From positions 1-17,565 of the forward strand of contig CAMDGW010000028.1 in the NCBI GenBank assembly GCA_945897695.1: a stretch of 17,565 bases of DNA, written 5' to 3'. Position numbers and translations under genes: made by a program. Positions 1-8,520 of the stretch are shown here, piece by piece (position 1 is the first letter of the stretch; each line of letters starts with the position of its first letter). Under the pieces are notes generated by a model. The model saw only the letters and a program-made list of their open reading frames with translations. It was not told where the DNA came from and made no database searches. Source of the stretch: Pseudobacteriovorax antillogorgiicola. GTDB taxonomy: Bacteria > Bdellovibrionota_B > Oligoflexia > Oligoflexales > RGVZ01.

Positions 1-1
1 G

Positions 2-67
2 CAAAAACTAGACGCCGTATTTGCTCCGCGCCAAATTCTTGAACGGTTCGTAACGATTACCAAGTAG
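2..67 (+). CDS. Possible 3' end of an upstream gene (partial)
   Basis: Frame 2 is open from the window edge to a TAG at 65-67 and gives 21 residues (QKLDAVFAPRQILERFVTIT, then K). The composition looks protein-like, and the other two forward frames close within 45 bases. No family can be recognised from so short a piece. It may be chance. Confidence 0.25.
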   Translation, partial: QKLDAVFAPRQILERFVTITK

Positions 68-394
68 CAGAATGATTATCTAGTGGAGTCTTGTCTGGCT
101 TGGGAGGGAGCGTGATGGTCACAGTTCTGTTTTTTAAAAACGCCCCAAGAATGTCTCGTTCACCGGCGGTTTTGGTAAATTCTCCATAATCAGATATTTT
201 TTAAGTATTTATGGGCCATTAAATCTAACTGAAAATCTGAAATTTTGTTTCTACTAAGGACAATGGCTTCTAAATTTGGCAATATTGCACTGTTAGCCAG
301 AACTCCGATAAATTTACACTTAGTAAAGAAAAGATGGTCTTTTCCGGGTTGGATAATATCAAACGGGCTTGTTTTATAAATTCTAGGAGGTCAA
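68..394. other. Intergenic region without a certain gene
   Basis: No convincing gene lies here. Two short forward ORFs have weak-to-fair ribosome sites: 115-189 (24 codons, after GGGAGGGAG) and 263-379 (38 codons, after AAGGA). The region also holds CTTGGG/CCCAAG arms around a TTTTTTAAAAA tract. The last bases must hold the promoter and leader of the YceI gene. GATAAT at 352-357 is a possible -10, but no good -35 goes with it. Confidence 0.4.
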
Positions 395-1006
395 ATGAAA
401 ATTATTAGAAGTACTTGGATGCTTGCGGGCATTCTCTCGTTGGTAGCTGCTGCACCTGCTTTGGCAAGCAAATCAGTGATGGTGGACAATAAAACGAGCG
501 TTATCGAATGGACCGGCAGCAAAGTCACAGGTAGCGCCCACAACGGCACAATCGCAATTAAAGAAGGCGAAGTGCAAATGGATGGTAAGAAACTGACAGG
601 CGGCAAGATCATTGTCGACATGGCATCGATTATCAATATCGACTTAACCGACAAAGAGTATAATGCGAAGCTGGTGGGACATCTGAAATCTGACGATTTC
701 TTCGATATTGCAAAATTCCCAACATCAACTCTGACTATAAAAAGCTCGGAAGCCCAAAAAGATGGATCTTACAAAGTGAAAGGAGATCTAACTCTTAAGA
801 GTGAAACACACCCAGTGAATTTTATTGCCAAGCCAAGCGCTGATGGCAAGTCGGCAATTGCTGATATCGAATTTGATCGCACTGTTTGGAATGTTCGCTA
901 TGGGTCTGGCAAGTTCTTTAAAAATCTAGGCGACAAAATGATTTCAGACAAAGTCAAACTAACTGTGAAACTTCAGTTTTCATCGGCAGTATTCGCTAGT
1001 AAGTGA
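395..1006 (+). CDS. YceI-family periplasmic protein
   Basis: This 203-residue exported protein has a Sec signal (basic start, hydrophobic core at about residues 8-20, ALA-S cleavage near residue 24). The rest fits the YceI lipocalin-like fold. It begins with a SVIEWTGSKV strand and has the D-FFD-AKFPTSTL segment, a KGDLTLKSETHPV strand and an FDRTVWNVRYGSG segment near the end, which together are the family signature. YceI proteins bind isoprenoid or other amphiphilic lipids in the periplasm, and the physiological role is often unknown. An ideal AGGAGG at 385-390 sits 4 bases before the ATG and fixes the start. It is a single gene followed at once by a terminator. The family is clear; the ligand is not predictable. 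Confidence 0.9.
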   Translation: MKIIRSTWMLAGILSLVAAAPALASKSVMVDNKTSVIEWTGSKVTGSAHNGTIAIKEGEVQMDGKKLTGGKIIVDMASIINIDLTDKEYNAKLVGHLKSDDFFDIAKFPTSTLTIKSSEAQKDGSYKVKGDLTLKSETHPVNFIAKPSADGKSAIADIEFDRTVWNVRYGSGKFFKNLGDKMISDKVKLTVKLQFSSAVFASK

Positions 1007-1018
1007 CATATAAGCATC

Positions 1019-1062
1019 AAGCGGTTTCCCTGGAAGATCTATCCGGGGAAACCGCTTTTATT
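1019..1062 (+). terminator. Rho-independent terminator after the YceI gene
   Basis: A 12-base stem (AAGCGGTTTCCC paired with GGGAAACCGCTT, 1019-1030 and 1046-1057) encloses a 15-base loop and is followed by a T-rich run, CTTTTATTATT. It starts 12 bases after the YceI stop codon. The opposite strand has no T run after the hairpin, so it mainly serves the plus strand. Confidence 0.85.
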
Positions 1063-1101
1063 ATTGGCAAAAACGAATCCAAACTGAATATAAGCGGGAA
1101 T

Positions 1102-1620
1102 CTATCGCCCAAGATGCGTCACATACCAGTCTTGGCCCCAATTAATTATGACTTTGACTGGAATGACTATTTTCTTATCCCCCTGCGAGGCAATAATCTC
1201 TGATCGGTAGCAAGACCAATATGGAATTTTATTATATTCAGTCCCGACATCCTTCCATTTACAAAATCCTAGCCTAAATTTCTGAAACCTAAATGTCTTT
1301 TGGACTGAGAGACCTGTGGACTGTTTGTGAATGTCTGCAGAAAAAGACTCCATCAGTGTTTTATAATACTGCTTGGCGTCTGGAATATCTTTTAGAGCAA
1401 GAAAAGGACCCTCAGGAAAAAAAATATCTTGCACGGACTTAGGATCATCTTTTTCGATAGCCGTTAGTAATCGCATCGCCATCGCGTCAGTATTGGTTAG
1501 TGGTGGACGCTCGCCTTTTTTCTGATTTTCAAACGGAATATCAATCGACAAAGCTGGTGCTGCAAAGACCAGACAAAGACTAGTATTGAGTAGCGTAAAT
1601 TTAAACTTAGCGATTTTCAA
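1102..1620 (-). CDS. Small secreted protein of unknown function
   Basis: The reading frame is open from 1740. The best start is TTG at 1620, because it gives a clean signal peptide (MKIAKFKFTLL, then a hydrophobic stretch ending FAAPALS) and a 172-residue precursor. GAGAG lies close upstream. Upstream residues in the same frame, rich in Cys and Trp, look non-coding. The mature part is mostly helical at first (DPKSVQDIFFPEGPFLALKD, then a KQYYKTLMESFSADIHKQ helix). It ends in beta strands with KIVIPVKVIINWGQDWYVTHLG, an arrangement like small NTF2/SnoaL-fold proteins. I cannot name a family. Two cysteines in the mature part could form a disulphide. It converges on the YceI gene. Confidence 0.65.
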   Translation of the reverse strand: MKIAKFKFTLLNTSLCLVFAAPALSIDIPFENQKKGERPPLTNTDAMAMRLLTAIEKDDPKSVQDIFFPEGPFLALKDIPDAKQYYKTLMESFSADIHKQSTGLSVQKTFRFQKFRLGFCKWKDVGTEYNKIPYWSCYRSEIIASQGDKKIVIPVKVIINWGQDWYVTHLGR

Positions 1621-1962
1621 TGCTCTCAAAAGTCTGCTCCCACATGGACGTCCTACATTGACAAACAAGCCACACCACAGGCACCAGAGCATGAGATCGG
1701 TAGATGTCCGGGAAAAGTTAGGCTTTAGGAGTCCCAGCAAAACTCCTCATTTGGTGAGACGGAATCTGAATGTTTAGAGCTAGCCACCAAAGTGTATAAA
1801 CCCCTGACATCACTGATTTATTGTTGGCCGCGTGGTCAAAAATACTGGCAGAGATTTCGGATAATTACAGCTGACCAGCGAGCCAGCCCATCAATGGCAC
1901 AGGGGTTGCTTTGGTCTGTTTTAGCTATCTTCCCCCCCAACAAAAATCAATGGAGGTTCGTC
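1621..1962. other. Divergent intergenic region between the secreted protein and the lipoprotein
   Basis: About 340 bases between two divergent start codons, with no gene I can support. It contains two inverted repeats: AGGAGT (1727-1732) with ACTCCT (1742-1747), and TTTGGTG (1750-1756) with CACCAAA (1785-1791). TATAAA at 1795-1800 is -10-like but has no convincing -35. The region presumably holds both promoters. Confidence 0.4.
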
Positions 1963-2820
1963 ATGGGAATCAGAAAAGTCATCGTCACAGGATTCGTAGC
2001 CGTTACTCTTTTTGCAGGTTGCAATACCAAGAAAGATTTAAATCACGCAAGCAAGATCAATAGCCAAGGGACTAGATCCTTATCTGTGACCGGGAGTTCT
2101 GCAGTGGCATTGTTTCAATTGCTCAAAGAATCAGGCGTTCAGGCTGAAACAATTGATGGCCACGTCATCATGGGAGCGACAAGTTATAAAGCTGACTCCA
2201 TTCACTGTATGACGATCATGAATGCGGAACAAACAAAAAAGTGCGCAGTCAGCAAAGCGGAGAAAATTCTTGAAGTAGACGACCAGTCCGTTGCTTTGAA
2301 TGCAGTAGCCGCGCTTGATGAGATGGGCGTAAGAGTTGACGCTGATCTTATTGGCGCTTTAAACTACGAGATTAGTAATATCAACTGCACAAGACCCATG
2401 GTTCGAAACCCTGTTATTACCTGCTACTATGATAAGCGTGCTGCGGTTATGCCTGCGACACTCAACGCCGAACAAAGTGATACTATTTTTGATGCCATGG
2501 CTGGTGCAGGTGTAAAACCAGAGACAATAGACGGCCAACTGCCTCTTGGCGCAACAACACTTAAAGCTAATCAAATTTTTTGCAGCATTATTTCCGACGC
2601 AAACCGTACAAGAACTTGCGGTGTTTTGAGCAATGGTCAGGTTATTGAAATTTCAGACTCTGACACAATCGATAATCTACTTGATTTACTCGGTTCAATT
2701 GGCGCAGCCGTAAACCCTGAGCTGATCGGCGCAGCAAATTTTCAGGTAAACAATGTCGGATGCTCGAAAGTGGTATACCCAGGTGCTCACGCATCCTGCG
2801 TAGTACAAATTTCAAAATAA
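1963..2820 (+). CDS. Lipoprotein with four Cys-X11-Cys repeats
   Basis: This is a 285-residue lipoprotein. The signal MGIRKVIVTGFVAVTLFAGC ends in a lipobox with Cys20 as the lipidation site, and no aspartate follows directly. The frame is open further upstream, but TGGAGG at 1951-1956 and the lipobox fix the ATG at 1963. After a short linker come four units of about 60 residues, each a helix ending in a G(V/A) turn, then a conserved (I/L)-GA segment, then two cysteines 11 residues apart. The pairs are C82/C94, C142/C154, C207/C219 and C267/C279. Units 1 and 3 share ETIDG and GAT; units 2 and 4 share LIGA. This points to two successive duplications. Each pair probably forms a disulphide in the envelope. 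I know no named family for it. It stands alone with its own terminator. Confidence 0.85.
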   Translation: MGIRKVIVTGFVAVTLFAGCNTKKDLNHASKINSQGTRSLSVTGSSAVALFQLLKESGVQAETIDGHVIMGATSYKADSIHCMTIMNAEQTKKCAVSKAEKILEVDDQSVALNAVAALDEMGVRVDADLIGALNYEISNINCTRPMVRNPVITCYYDKRAAVMPATLNAEQSDTIFDAMAGAGVKPETIDGQLPLGATTLKANQIFCSIISDANRTRTCGVLSNGQVIEISDSDTIDNLLDLLGSIGAAVNPELIGAANFQVNNVGCSKVVYPGAHASCVVQISK

Positions 2821-2836
2821 TTTTCAGCAATTAAAA

Positions 2837-2870
2837 AAACGCCTCAGTCTCTTGAAAGACTGAGGCGTTT
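2837..2870. terminator. Bidirectional terminator hairpin between convergent genes
   Basis: A perfect 14-base stem (2837-2850 with 2857-2870) with a 6-base CTTGAA loop lies between the lipoprotein stop and the stop of the RRM gene. On the plus strand only TTT follows. On the minus strand the hairpin is followed by seven T, so it should work best for the RRM gene and also stop the lipoprotein transcript. Confidence 0.85.
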
Positions 2871-2990
2871 CGCGTTTGGTCAAAAAACTTTACTGATACA
2901 GATGTAAAATTACTAACATCCTAAAAAGCTTCGACACGAAACAACAGTGATCACTGATTCAATCGGACAACCAACTGGTGCCTTATTGAA

Positions 2991-3299
2991 TTACCAGCGA
3001 CTACGGCCACCGCCGCCGCCGCCACCGCCGCCGCCGCGATTTTCGCGTGGAGCTTGTGGACGAGCTTCGTTCACTGTCAATCTGCGGCCGCCGGCCTCAG
3101 AACCGTTTAGTTTTTGGATTGCTGCATTGGCGTCTGCATCAGTTGCCATCTCAACAAAGCCGAAGCCCTTGCTACGACCTGTGTCACGATCCATGACAAT
3201 TTTTGCACTTTCAACTGTTCCTGCACTTGAAAACAGATCATGTAGCTCATCATCTGTAGTGTTGTAGGAAATGCCGCCGACGTATAATTTCTTGCCCAT
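2991..3299 (-). CDS. RRM-domain RNA-binding protein with Gly-rich tail
   Basis: This 102-residue protein is a single RNA recognition motif. RNP2 is KLYVGGI at residues 4-10 and RNP1 is KGFGFVEM at about 44-51, with the aromatic residues that stack on RNA bases present in both. A short linker (NEARPQAPRENR) leads to ten consecutive glycines and RSRW. Small RRM proteins of this build occur in cyanobacteria and several Gram-negative groups. They are often cold-induced and thought to act on mRNA, with the Gly/Arg tail adding non-specific RNA contact. AAGGGG ends 5 bases before the ATG. The gene is transcribed alone, with roughly 200 bases of AT-rich upstream DNA before the tRNA. The glycine run is encoded by a GGC-type triplet repeat. 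Confidence 0.93.
   Translation of the reverse strand: MGKKLYVGGISYNTTDDELHDLFSSAGTVESAKIVMDRDTGRSKGFGFVEMATDADANAAIQKLNGSEAGGRRLTVNEARPQAPRENRGGGGGGGGGGRSRW
3007..3037. repeat. GCC/GGC triplet microsatellite in the RRM gene
   Basis: A near-pure run of CCG/GCC triplets with one CAC interruption encodes the ten-glycine tail of the RRM protein on the minus strand. Such runs can change length by replication slippage, always in steps of one residue if whole triplets move. Confidence 0.8.
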
Positions 3300-3509
3300 A
3301 AAAACCCCTTTTTGCCTCTACCTAAGATCATGAAAGACCACAACAATTGTGAACCAATCCATCAATCTCTCAAGTACGAGCTTGATTGAGCTGGCAATAT
3401 ACACGCATCTGAATAAAAAGATAGCACCTCTACACAAATATTAATGAAATTGTCGAAAAAAAATTTAATCATAACTTTTTATATAGAAATCAGTAGGTTG
3501 GCAGGAAAA

Positions 3510-3584
3510 TGGCGGTCCCGGCAGGAATCGAACCTGCAACTACACCTTCGGAGGGTGCCATGAGATCCATTTCACCACGGGACC
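3510..3584 (-). tRNA. tRNA-Arg (anticodon CCG)
   Basis: Read on the minus strand, a full cloverleaf forms. The acceptor is GGTCCCG with CGGGACC, the D arm GTGA with TCAT (one G-U), and the anticodon stem GCACC with GGTGT. The anticodon loop is CTCCGAA with anticodon CCG at positions 34-36, followed by a 4-base variable loop. The T arm is GCAGG-TTCGATT-CCTGC, with discriminator G and an encoded CCA. Total length is 75 bases. It reads the CGG arginine codon. No integrase or attachment duplication is seen beside it. Confidence 0.96.
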
Positions 3585-3702
3585 AGCAGATGTGAGTGCA
3601 TGGTGTAGCAACAATCCTTGCCCTGCACAAGCAGTGTGATTGCAGCTCAACCACAGCTCAATAAATAGCCAATTATTACGAATGATTAGGATTTTCTCTC
3701 AG

Positions 3703-4701
3703 CTACTTTTCAACTCGGCCGCTTCGCTTCAATACTACGATAAACCCTGCTGAGACAGTGACAATAGTGACCAGCAAGATCACAAGAGCCCGAGCTTCAG
3801 AGGAGTCTCGCGGAGCTTTGGCTTCGCTACTGAGACGCCCGGTAGCTCCCGTCCACGGCCACTCAGACCTTAGATAGCTTAATTCCGTTATGCACTCTCC
3901 ACAGTCATAGCTTTTGCCAGCAAGCATGTTTTTAAGGTCGTCATCGGTTGACATGGCTAAAGCCGACAATGCAAACGTATCAGAATGTTTCAGGATTTTT
4001 TGAGACGTCGACCTGTCAACAAATTCTGATTTTTCGTAGTAAGGCATGCCGGAAATATAAAATGCCACAGCCCAAAGCTCGTCAACGGTTAACACCTCCA
4101 GAAGTGACGACATCTCGCCATCGTCTGTGCCGTGAATCATGACGGCAAAGACACCAAAGGGGAACTGAGTTGCAATCCTGTCAGGACGATTAAATGCTGG
4201 GAGAGCCGACTTAAGTTTAGAAGAAAGTTTACCTGGATGGCCGCGGCCATCACCATGACAACTTGAACAGTACTGATCGTAAACTTTTTTCCCAAGATCA
4301 CGTGTTGGCTGCACAACAGGGGCCGACGCCTCGGCAAACTCCTTCATGAGCTCTTTCAGGGTACTCTTGATTTCCTGCCGAGCCTTGGAGGCATCCTTCG
4401 CATCAACAAGTCCAGCTGTCACTGAGATCGTTTGAGTAAAACCAGGTCTGCTTTGACCCACGGCTTCATCAACAACTCCCGAATGCTTTAGCGCATCATC
4501 CAAAGCTTTGTTGGCGCAGGCATAATCCACCGGCGAAAATCCTAAGCACCCTGAAGCACGGTAAAGATCCGAAAAAAGCCCCCAAAAAGCAGCCCTTCGC
4601 TTAGCTTTTTCCTCTTTGGAGGGACGAGCCATCGCATCCAGGGGTAAAAAAAACATCCCCATCACACTTACAATAAAGAATGCACGAGAGGCAAAGCTCA
4701 T
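3703..4701 (-). CDS. Membrane-anchored monohaem cytochrome c
   Basis: A 332-residue exported protein. An N-terminal signal (hydrophobic 7-20, cleavage near DAMA-R at 25) is followed by a charged helical domain of about 110 residues with three non-haem cysteines nearby (C52, C62). Then comes a class I cytochrome c domain with one haem site, C145-S-S-C148-H149. Met197 in GTDDGEMSSL is the likely sixth ligand, since it is followed by the usual LTVDELWAVAFYI helix. A CGEC pair lies near residue 270, and a C-terminal membrane helix at about 306-325 ends in basic residues. The periplasmic haem domain is thus held at the inner membrane, where it would pass electrons between respiratory partners. The gene starts 32 bases after the cls stop, so the two are probably co-transcribed. 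GGAGGT (4715-4720) is 13 bases from the ATG, longer than usual. The electron partner is unknown. Confidence 0.85.
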   Translation of the reverse strand: MSFASRAFFIVSVMGMFFLPLDAMARPSKEEKAKRRAAFWGLFSDLYRASGCLGFSPVDYACANKALDDALKHSGVVDEAVGQSRPGFTQTISVTAGLVDAKDASKARQEIKSTLKELMKEFAEASAPVVQPTRDLGKKVYDQYCSSCHGDGRGHPGKLSSKLKSALPAFNRPDRIATQFPFGVFAVMIHGTDDGEMSSLLEVLTVDELWAVAFYISGMPYYEKSEFVDRSTSQKILKHSDTFALSALAMSTDDDLKNMLAGKSYDCGECITELSYLRSEWPWTGATGRLSSEAKAPRDSSEARALVILLVTIVTVSAGFIVVLKRSGRVEK

Positions 4702-4733
4702 GAAAGTTGATCTAACCTCCGGCTGACCATGGA

Positions 4734-6221
4734 TTACATCAGAGGAGCAAAGAGTCTCATAATGCGTCTAAAAAGCAAGCGTGCAAGACGTCGCCCCGAA
4801 ACATCAGAAGAACCCAAAGGAATGCACTGCTTTGCAACGTCATTCAGGACAGCAGCGACCTGACCTGCAAGCTCCCGGTCGCGCATAAGAAGGTCAGTCT
4901 CAAAATTGAGAAAGAAGCTTCGGTAATCGAGGTTACTTGATCCAGCAAGAATCAAATCATCATCGGCTAGCAGCAATTTACCGTGGCAAACTCCGGGCAC
5001 ATACCGAAGAAGGTCGATACCATAGCGATCAAACTCCGAGAAATACGAATGAGCACACGTATCTGTGATCGGATGATTTGAATGCTTAGGGACGATCACT
5101 CGCACGTGCACGCCCCGAACCACAGCCATGCGCATCGCGTGGAGCAATTCTTTATCGGGGACAAAATAGGGCGTCATAATCCACACACGTTTTCTTGACT
5201 CGTGCAGAATATTTATGAATGTCGAGTAAAATGGCGCATTGTTTTCAGAAGGACCACTAGAAATGACCTGCAGTAGATTTTTTGAACCCTCGATAGGAGT
5301 AGCACTGTGTTGATAGCGCTCGATGATTTCATTGGGCAAAGTTTTGCCCGTCGTGAAGTGCCAGTCCTCAGCAAAAAGAGCTGTTAAATCGCCTATGACT
5401 GGACCTCTCACGCGGAAAATCAAATCAAACCACTTAGGACTAGAAGGATCTGGACCTTCTAGATACATCTCGCCCACGTTAAAACCACCCGTAAATGCGG
5501 TCTTGCCATCTACGACAATAAGCTTTCGGTGATTACGCCAATTAATTTGAAAGCGTCTTTTGATCGGATGAACTTCAAGGAATCTGTAAATCTTTAGACC
5601 CTTTTTACGGTATTCATTCATAAGGCTTGTTTTTAGGCGATGAGATCCTAATGCATCAAATAACACGTAAACTTTCACTCCAGCCTGAGCTTTTGCTGCC
5701 AAAAGATCTAGAAACTGAATACCTACCGGATCAACCTGAATCTGGTAGAACTGAGCCAGGATGAATTCTCTGGCACCTTCAATAGCCGTCTTTGCCGCAG
5801 AGAAGGCATTTGTACTATTCACCAAGATCTCCGCCTGATTTCCATATTGAATTGCAGATCCTTGCAGCATGGAAGCCCAAAGAGCCGTGCGATCAAAGCC
5901 GCTAAAACCTAAGGATGCGAGGCTAGTTTCATTTTTGGCGATTATCTCTTCGCGAGATCGACGCACACGACGGAGTCCAGCTAGGTGTTTTGAGGCGCGC
6001 TTACGAGCAGCATATTGCTCAAAAGGATTCATGCCAAATCCCAGGTAACAAATGGCAGTCAGTATGGGAAATGTGGCAACGCCAAGTAGCCAGCTCAGGC
6101 AGACTACGGGCTCCTGTTTTTTTAGGAGGATATGGGACGCCATGATAAAACTTAGGCAGAGCTTTGCTAGTTCGCTGAACTCAGCCAAATCACTTTGAAA
6201 ATTTAACGGCAATTGATACAT
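4734..6221 (-). CDS. cls: Cardiolipin synthase (phospholipase D family)
   Basis: This 495-residue inner-membrane enzyme condenses two phosphatidylglycerols into cardiolipin and glycerol (ClsA-type reaction). Two hydrophobic segments at about residues 18-33 and 39-62 flank the ILLKKQEP turn, matching the usual N-terminal anchor. Two PLD catalytic motifs are intact: H231-R-K233-LIVV-D238 followed by GGFNVGEMY, and H413-G-K415-LLLA-D420 followed by GSSNLDYRSF. Length fits the family. The ATG at 6221 keeps the first membrane segment; an internal ATG at 6143 would cut it. No strong ribosome site is visible at either. It is the first gene of a probable two-gene unit with the downstream cytochrome c, and divergent from the mutase gene. 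Which donor is used (a second PG or PE) cannot be told from sequence alone. Confidence 0.93.
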   Translation of the reverse strand: MYQLPLNFQSDLAEFSELAKLCLSFIMASHILLKKQEPVVCLSWLLGVATFPILTAICYLGFGMNPFEQYAARKRASKHLAGLRRVRRSREEIIAKNETSLASLGFSGFDRTALWASMLQGSAIQYGNQAEILVNSTNAFSAAKTAIEGAREFILAQFYQIQVDPVGIQFLDLLAAKAQAGVKVYVLFDALGSHRLKTSLMNEYRKKGLKIYRFLEVHPIKRRFQINWRNHRKLIVVDGKTAFTGGFNVGEMYLEGPDPSSPKWFDLIFRVRGPVIGDLTALFAEDWHFTTGKTLPNEIIERYQHSATPIEGSKNLLQVISSGPSENNAPFYSTFINILHESRKRVWIMTPYFVPDKELLHAMRMAVVRGVHVRVIVPKHSNHPITDTCAHSYFSEFDRYGIDLLRYVPGVCHGKLLLADDDLILAGSSNLDYRSFFLNFETDLLMRDRELAGQVAAVLNDVAKQCIPLGSSDVSGRRLARLLFRRIMRLFAPLM

Positions 6222-6287
6222 CAGCCCATCTTAACGCCAAGGTAAATTGGGCACCAGGAGGAGCATCCTCGTTTTGCACCTAAATCC

Positions 6288-6316
6288 TTGGCAATACTAA
6301 AGAATTTCTATATGTG
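6288..6316 (+). promoter_or_regulatory. Possible sigma-70 promoter of scpA-meaB
   Basis: TTGGCA (6288-6293; 5 of 6 consensus) is followed after 17 bases by TATGTG (6311-6316; about 3 of 6) in an AT-rich stretch, 54 bases before the scpA ATG. The -10 is poor, so this is a candidate only. Confidence 0.3.
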
Positions 6317-6369
6317 TTAAATTATAAGCGGTATCTTGGCGTACCACAAACCACGGAGAGTTAAATTTT

Positions 6370-8520
6370 ATGTCAAACGACCAAAAACCAAACATAGACT
6401 CCTGGAAAAATCTGGCGGCCAAAGAACTCCGTGGCGAGGACCCTCAGTCACTGGACAGAAAAACACCTGAGGGTCTTGTCATCAAACCGCTTTACACCTC
6501 TACTGAGACAAAAGACCTGGGAGCATTCAAAGATAGCTTACCAGGACTCCCCCCATTTACCCGAGGTCCTAGAGCGACGATGTACACGCACCGCCCTTGG
6601 ACCATTAGACAGTATGCAGGATTTAGCACCGCAGAGGAAAGTAACGCTTTCTATCGTCGAAATCTTTCCGCAGGGCAAAAGGGCCTGAGCGTTGCCTTCG
6701 ACTTAGCAACCCATCGCGGCTATGACTCCGATCACCCAAGAGTCATAGGAGATGTGGGCAAAGCCGGTGTTGCTATCTCCTCGGTTGAAGATATGAAAAT
6801 TCTTTTTGATGGCATTCCTCTAGACGAGATGAGTGTCAGCATGACCATGAATGGCGCCGTACTACCAATCATGGCTTTCTATGTCGTTGCCGCCGAAGAA
6901 CAGGGGGTTTCGCCTGCCCAGCTCTCCGGAACGATTCAAAATGACATCCTGAAAGAATACATGGTCCGCAATACTTATATTTATCCTCCGGAACCAAGTA
7001 TGAGAATCGTCGGTGACATTATCGAATACTCCTCAAAATCCATGCCGAAATTTAATAGCATCAGCATCAGTGGTTACCACATGCAAGAGGCAGGTGCCGA
7101 TAGCGCACTTGAGCTTGCCTACACCATTGCAGATGGTCTTGAGTATGTGAAGACTGCGCTGGCGCGAGGCCTCAATATTGATGATTTCGCACCAAGACTT
7201 TCCTTCTTTTTTGCAATCGGCATGAACTTCTATATGGAAATCGCAAAGCTTCGCGCAGCCCGCTACCTATGGCATGACTTAATGAAACAGTTTAACCCCA
7301 AAAATCCTCAGTCACTTATGCTGCGAACCCATTGTCAGACATCAGGCTATTCCCTGACCGAGCAAGATCCGTACAATAATGCTATCCGTACAACAATCGA
7401 AGCCATGGCAGCCGTCTTTGGTGGCACACAGTCGCTACATACAAACGCGTTAGACGAGGCCATAGCTTTGCCATCAGAGTTTTCGGCTCGAATCGCCCGC
7501 AATACACAGCTGATCATCCAGGAAGAAACTGATATTTGCCATACCGTGGATCCCTTTGGTGGGAGTTTCTTTATGGAGCGACTGACCCACGACCTACTCA
7601 TTCGCGCCAAAGAACTCATGCAAGAGGTGCATGACAACGGCGGCATGGTACAAGCAATTAATAAAGGTATACCCAAACTTCGTATTGAAGAGAGTGCAGC
7701 CAAAAAGCAAGCTCGCATCGACAGTGGCTCTGACGTCATCATCGGCGTCAACAAATATAAGGCCACATCTGAGCAAGGTGAACTTCAGGTCAGAGACGTT
7801 GACAATACCTCGGTCCGAGAATCTCAAATCAAGCGTCTGACAGACATAAAGAAAAAGCGCGACCCAAAGAAGGTCTTAGACGCTCTAGCTAAACTCAAGG
7901 ATGCAGCAGCTTCCGGCACAGGTAATCTTTTGGAGCTATCGATTGTTGCAGCTCGATGTCGCGCAACGCTAGGAGAAATAAGCGAGACCTTGGCTGAGGT
8001 GTTTGGTCGCCACAAAGCAACCATTCAAACGATCAGCGCCGTCTATTCGTCTGCATTTGGAGGGTTTGACGTGATCGAAATTATTCGTAAACGCTCTAAC
8101 GAATTTGCCGTCAAAGCAGGCAGAAGACCAAGAATTCTCGTTTGCAAGCTTGGGCAAGATGGCCACGATCGCGGCGCCAAAGTCATTGCCACGGGCCTAG
8201 CAGATCTAGGATTTGACGTCGACATAGGACCAATGTTCCAAACTCCCGAAGAAGCCGCGAAAGAGGCCATCGAAAACGATGTTCACGTGGTCGGTATTTC
8301 AAGTCAGGCTGCCGCCCACAAGACACTGGTGCCAGAGCTTGTTGCCGCCCTGAAGAAAAATGGTGGCGAGCGTATCAAAGTGGTCGTTGGTGGCATAATT
8401 CCACCGCAAGACTATGACTTCCTCAAAAAAGCAGGCTGTACAGCAATTTTTGGCCCTGGGACGCCAATTCCCCAGTGTGCTGAAGTAATTTTAGACTTTC
8501 TTGAGAAAGGCCTGAAGTGA
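6370..8520 (+). CDS. scpA: Methylmalonyl-CoA mutase, single-chain B12 enzyme
   Basis: A 716-residue enzyme interconverting (R)-methylmalonyl-CoA and succinyl-CoA with adenosylcobalamin, in the cytoplasm. The substrate-binding TIM barrel spans about residues 40-540, with the family blocks [41 protein letters not shown] and DPFGGS. The C-terminal B12 domain (about 585-716) carries K593-LGQ-D597-G-H599-DR-G602, the base-off/His-on motif with His599 as cobalt ligand, and a later [14 protein letters not shown] segment. Substrate and B12 domains in one chain of this length match the homodimeric Sbm/ScpA type rather than the two-subunit type. GGAGAG starts about 15 bases before the ATG. meaB overlaps its stop. 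The pair serves propionyl-CoA use through succinyl-CoA. No epimerase or propionyl-CoA carboxylase gene is in this window, so those must lie elsewhere. Confidence 0.97.
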   Translation: MSNDQKPNIDSWKNLAAKELRGEDPQSLDRKTPEGLVIKPLYTSTETKDLGAFKDSLPGLPPFTRGPRATMYTHRPWTIRQYAGFSTAEESNAFYRRNLSAGQKGLSVAFDLATHRGYDSDHPRVIGDVGKAGVAISSVEDMKILFDGIPLDEMSVSMTMNGAVLPIMAFYVVAAEEQGVSPAQLSGTIQNDILKEYMVRNTYIYPPEPSMRIVGDIIEYSSKSMPKFNSISISGYHMQEAGADSALELAYTIADGLEYVKTALARGLNIDDFAPRLSFFFAIGMNFYMEIAKLRAARYLWHDLMKQFNPKNPQSLMLRTHCQTSGYSLTEQDPYNNAIRTTIEAMAAVFGGTQSLHTNALDEAIALPSEFSARIARNTQLIIQEETDICHTVDPFGGSFFMERLTHDLLIRAKELMQEVHDNGGMVQAINKGIPKLRIEESAAKKQARIDSGSDVIIGVNKYKATSEQGELQVRDVDNTSVRESQIKRLTDIKKKRDPKKVLDALAKLKDAAASGTGNLLELSIVAARCRATLGEISETLAEVFGRHKATIQTISAVYSSAFGGFDVIEIIRKRSNEFAVKAGRRPRILVCKLGQDGHDRGAKVIATGLADLGFDVDIGPMFQTPEEAAKEAIENDVHVVGISSQAAAHKTLVPELVAALKKNGGERIKVVVGGIIPPQDYDFLKKAGCTAIFGPGTPIPQCAEVILDFLEKGLK

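Noticed and set aside
391..654. 87-codon minus-strand ORF
   Set aside because: It lies wholly opposite the YceI gene, which has a clear family match, signal peptide and ribosome site.
1792..1962. Upstream extension of the lipoprotein frame to ATG 1792
   Set aside because: The extension would bury the lipobox signal 57 residues inside the protein, and TGGAGG directly precedes ATG 1963.
3007..3037. Triplet run as a CRISPR-like array
   Set aside because: There are no spacers; it is a simple coding microsatellite.
2947..3267. 106-codon plus-strand ORF with a poly-proline run
   Set aside because: It is the complement of the GGC tract and RRM domain; the RRM motifs on the minus strand are unmistakable.
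3510..3584. tRNA-Arg as a phage or island integration site
   Set aside because: No integrase, no repeated tRNA 3' end, and neighbouring genes look like core chromosome on both sides.
7347..7766. 139-codon minus-strand ORF
   Set aside because: It is antisense to the middle of the mutase gene, and its Ser/Leu-rich product looks like a shadow translation.
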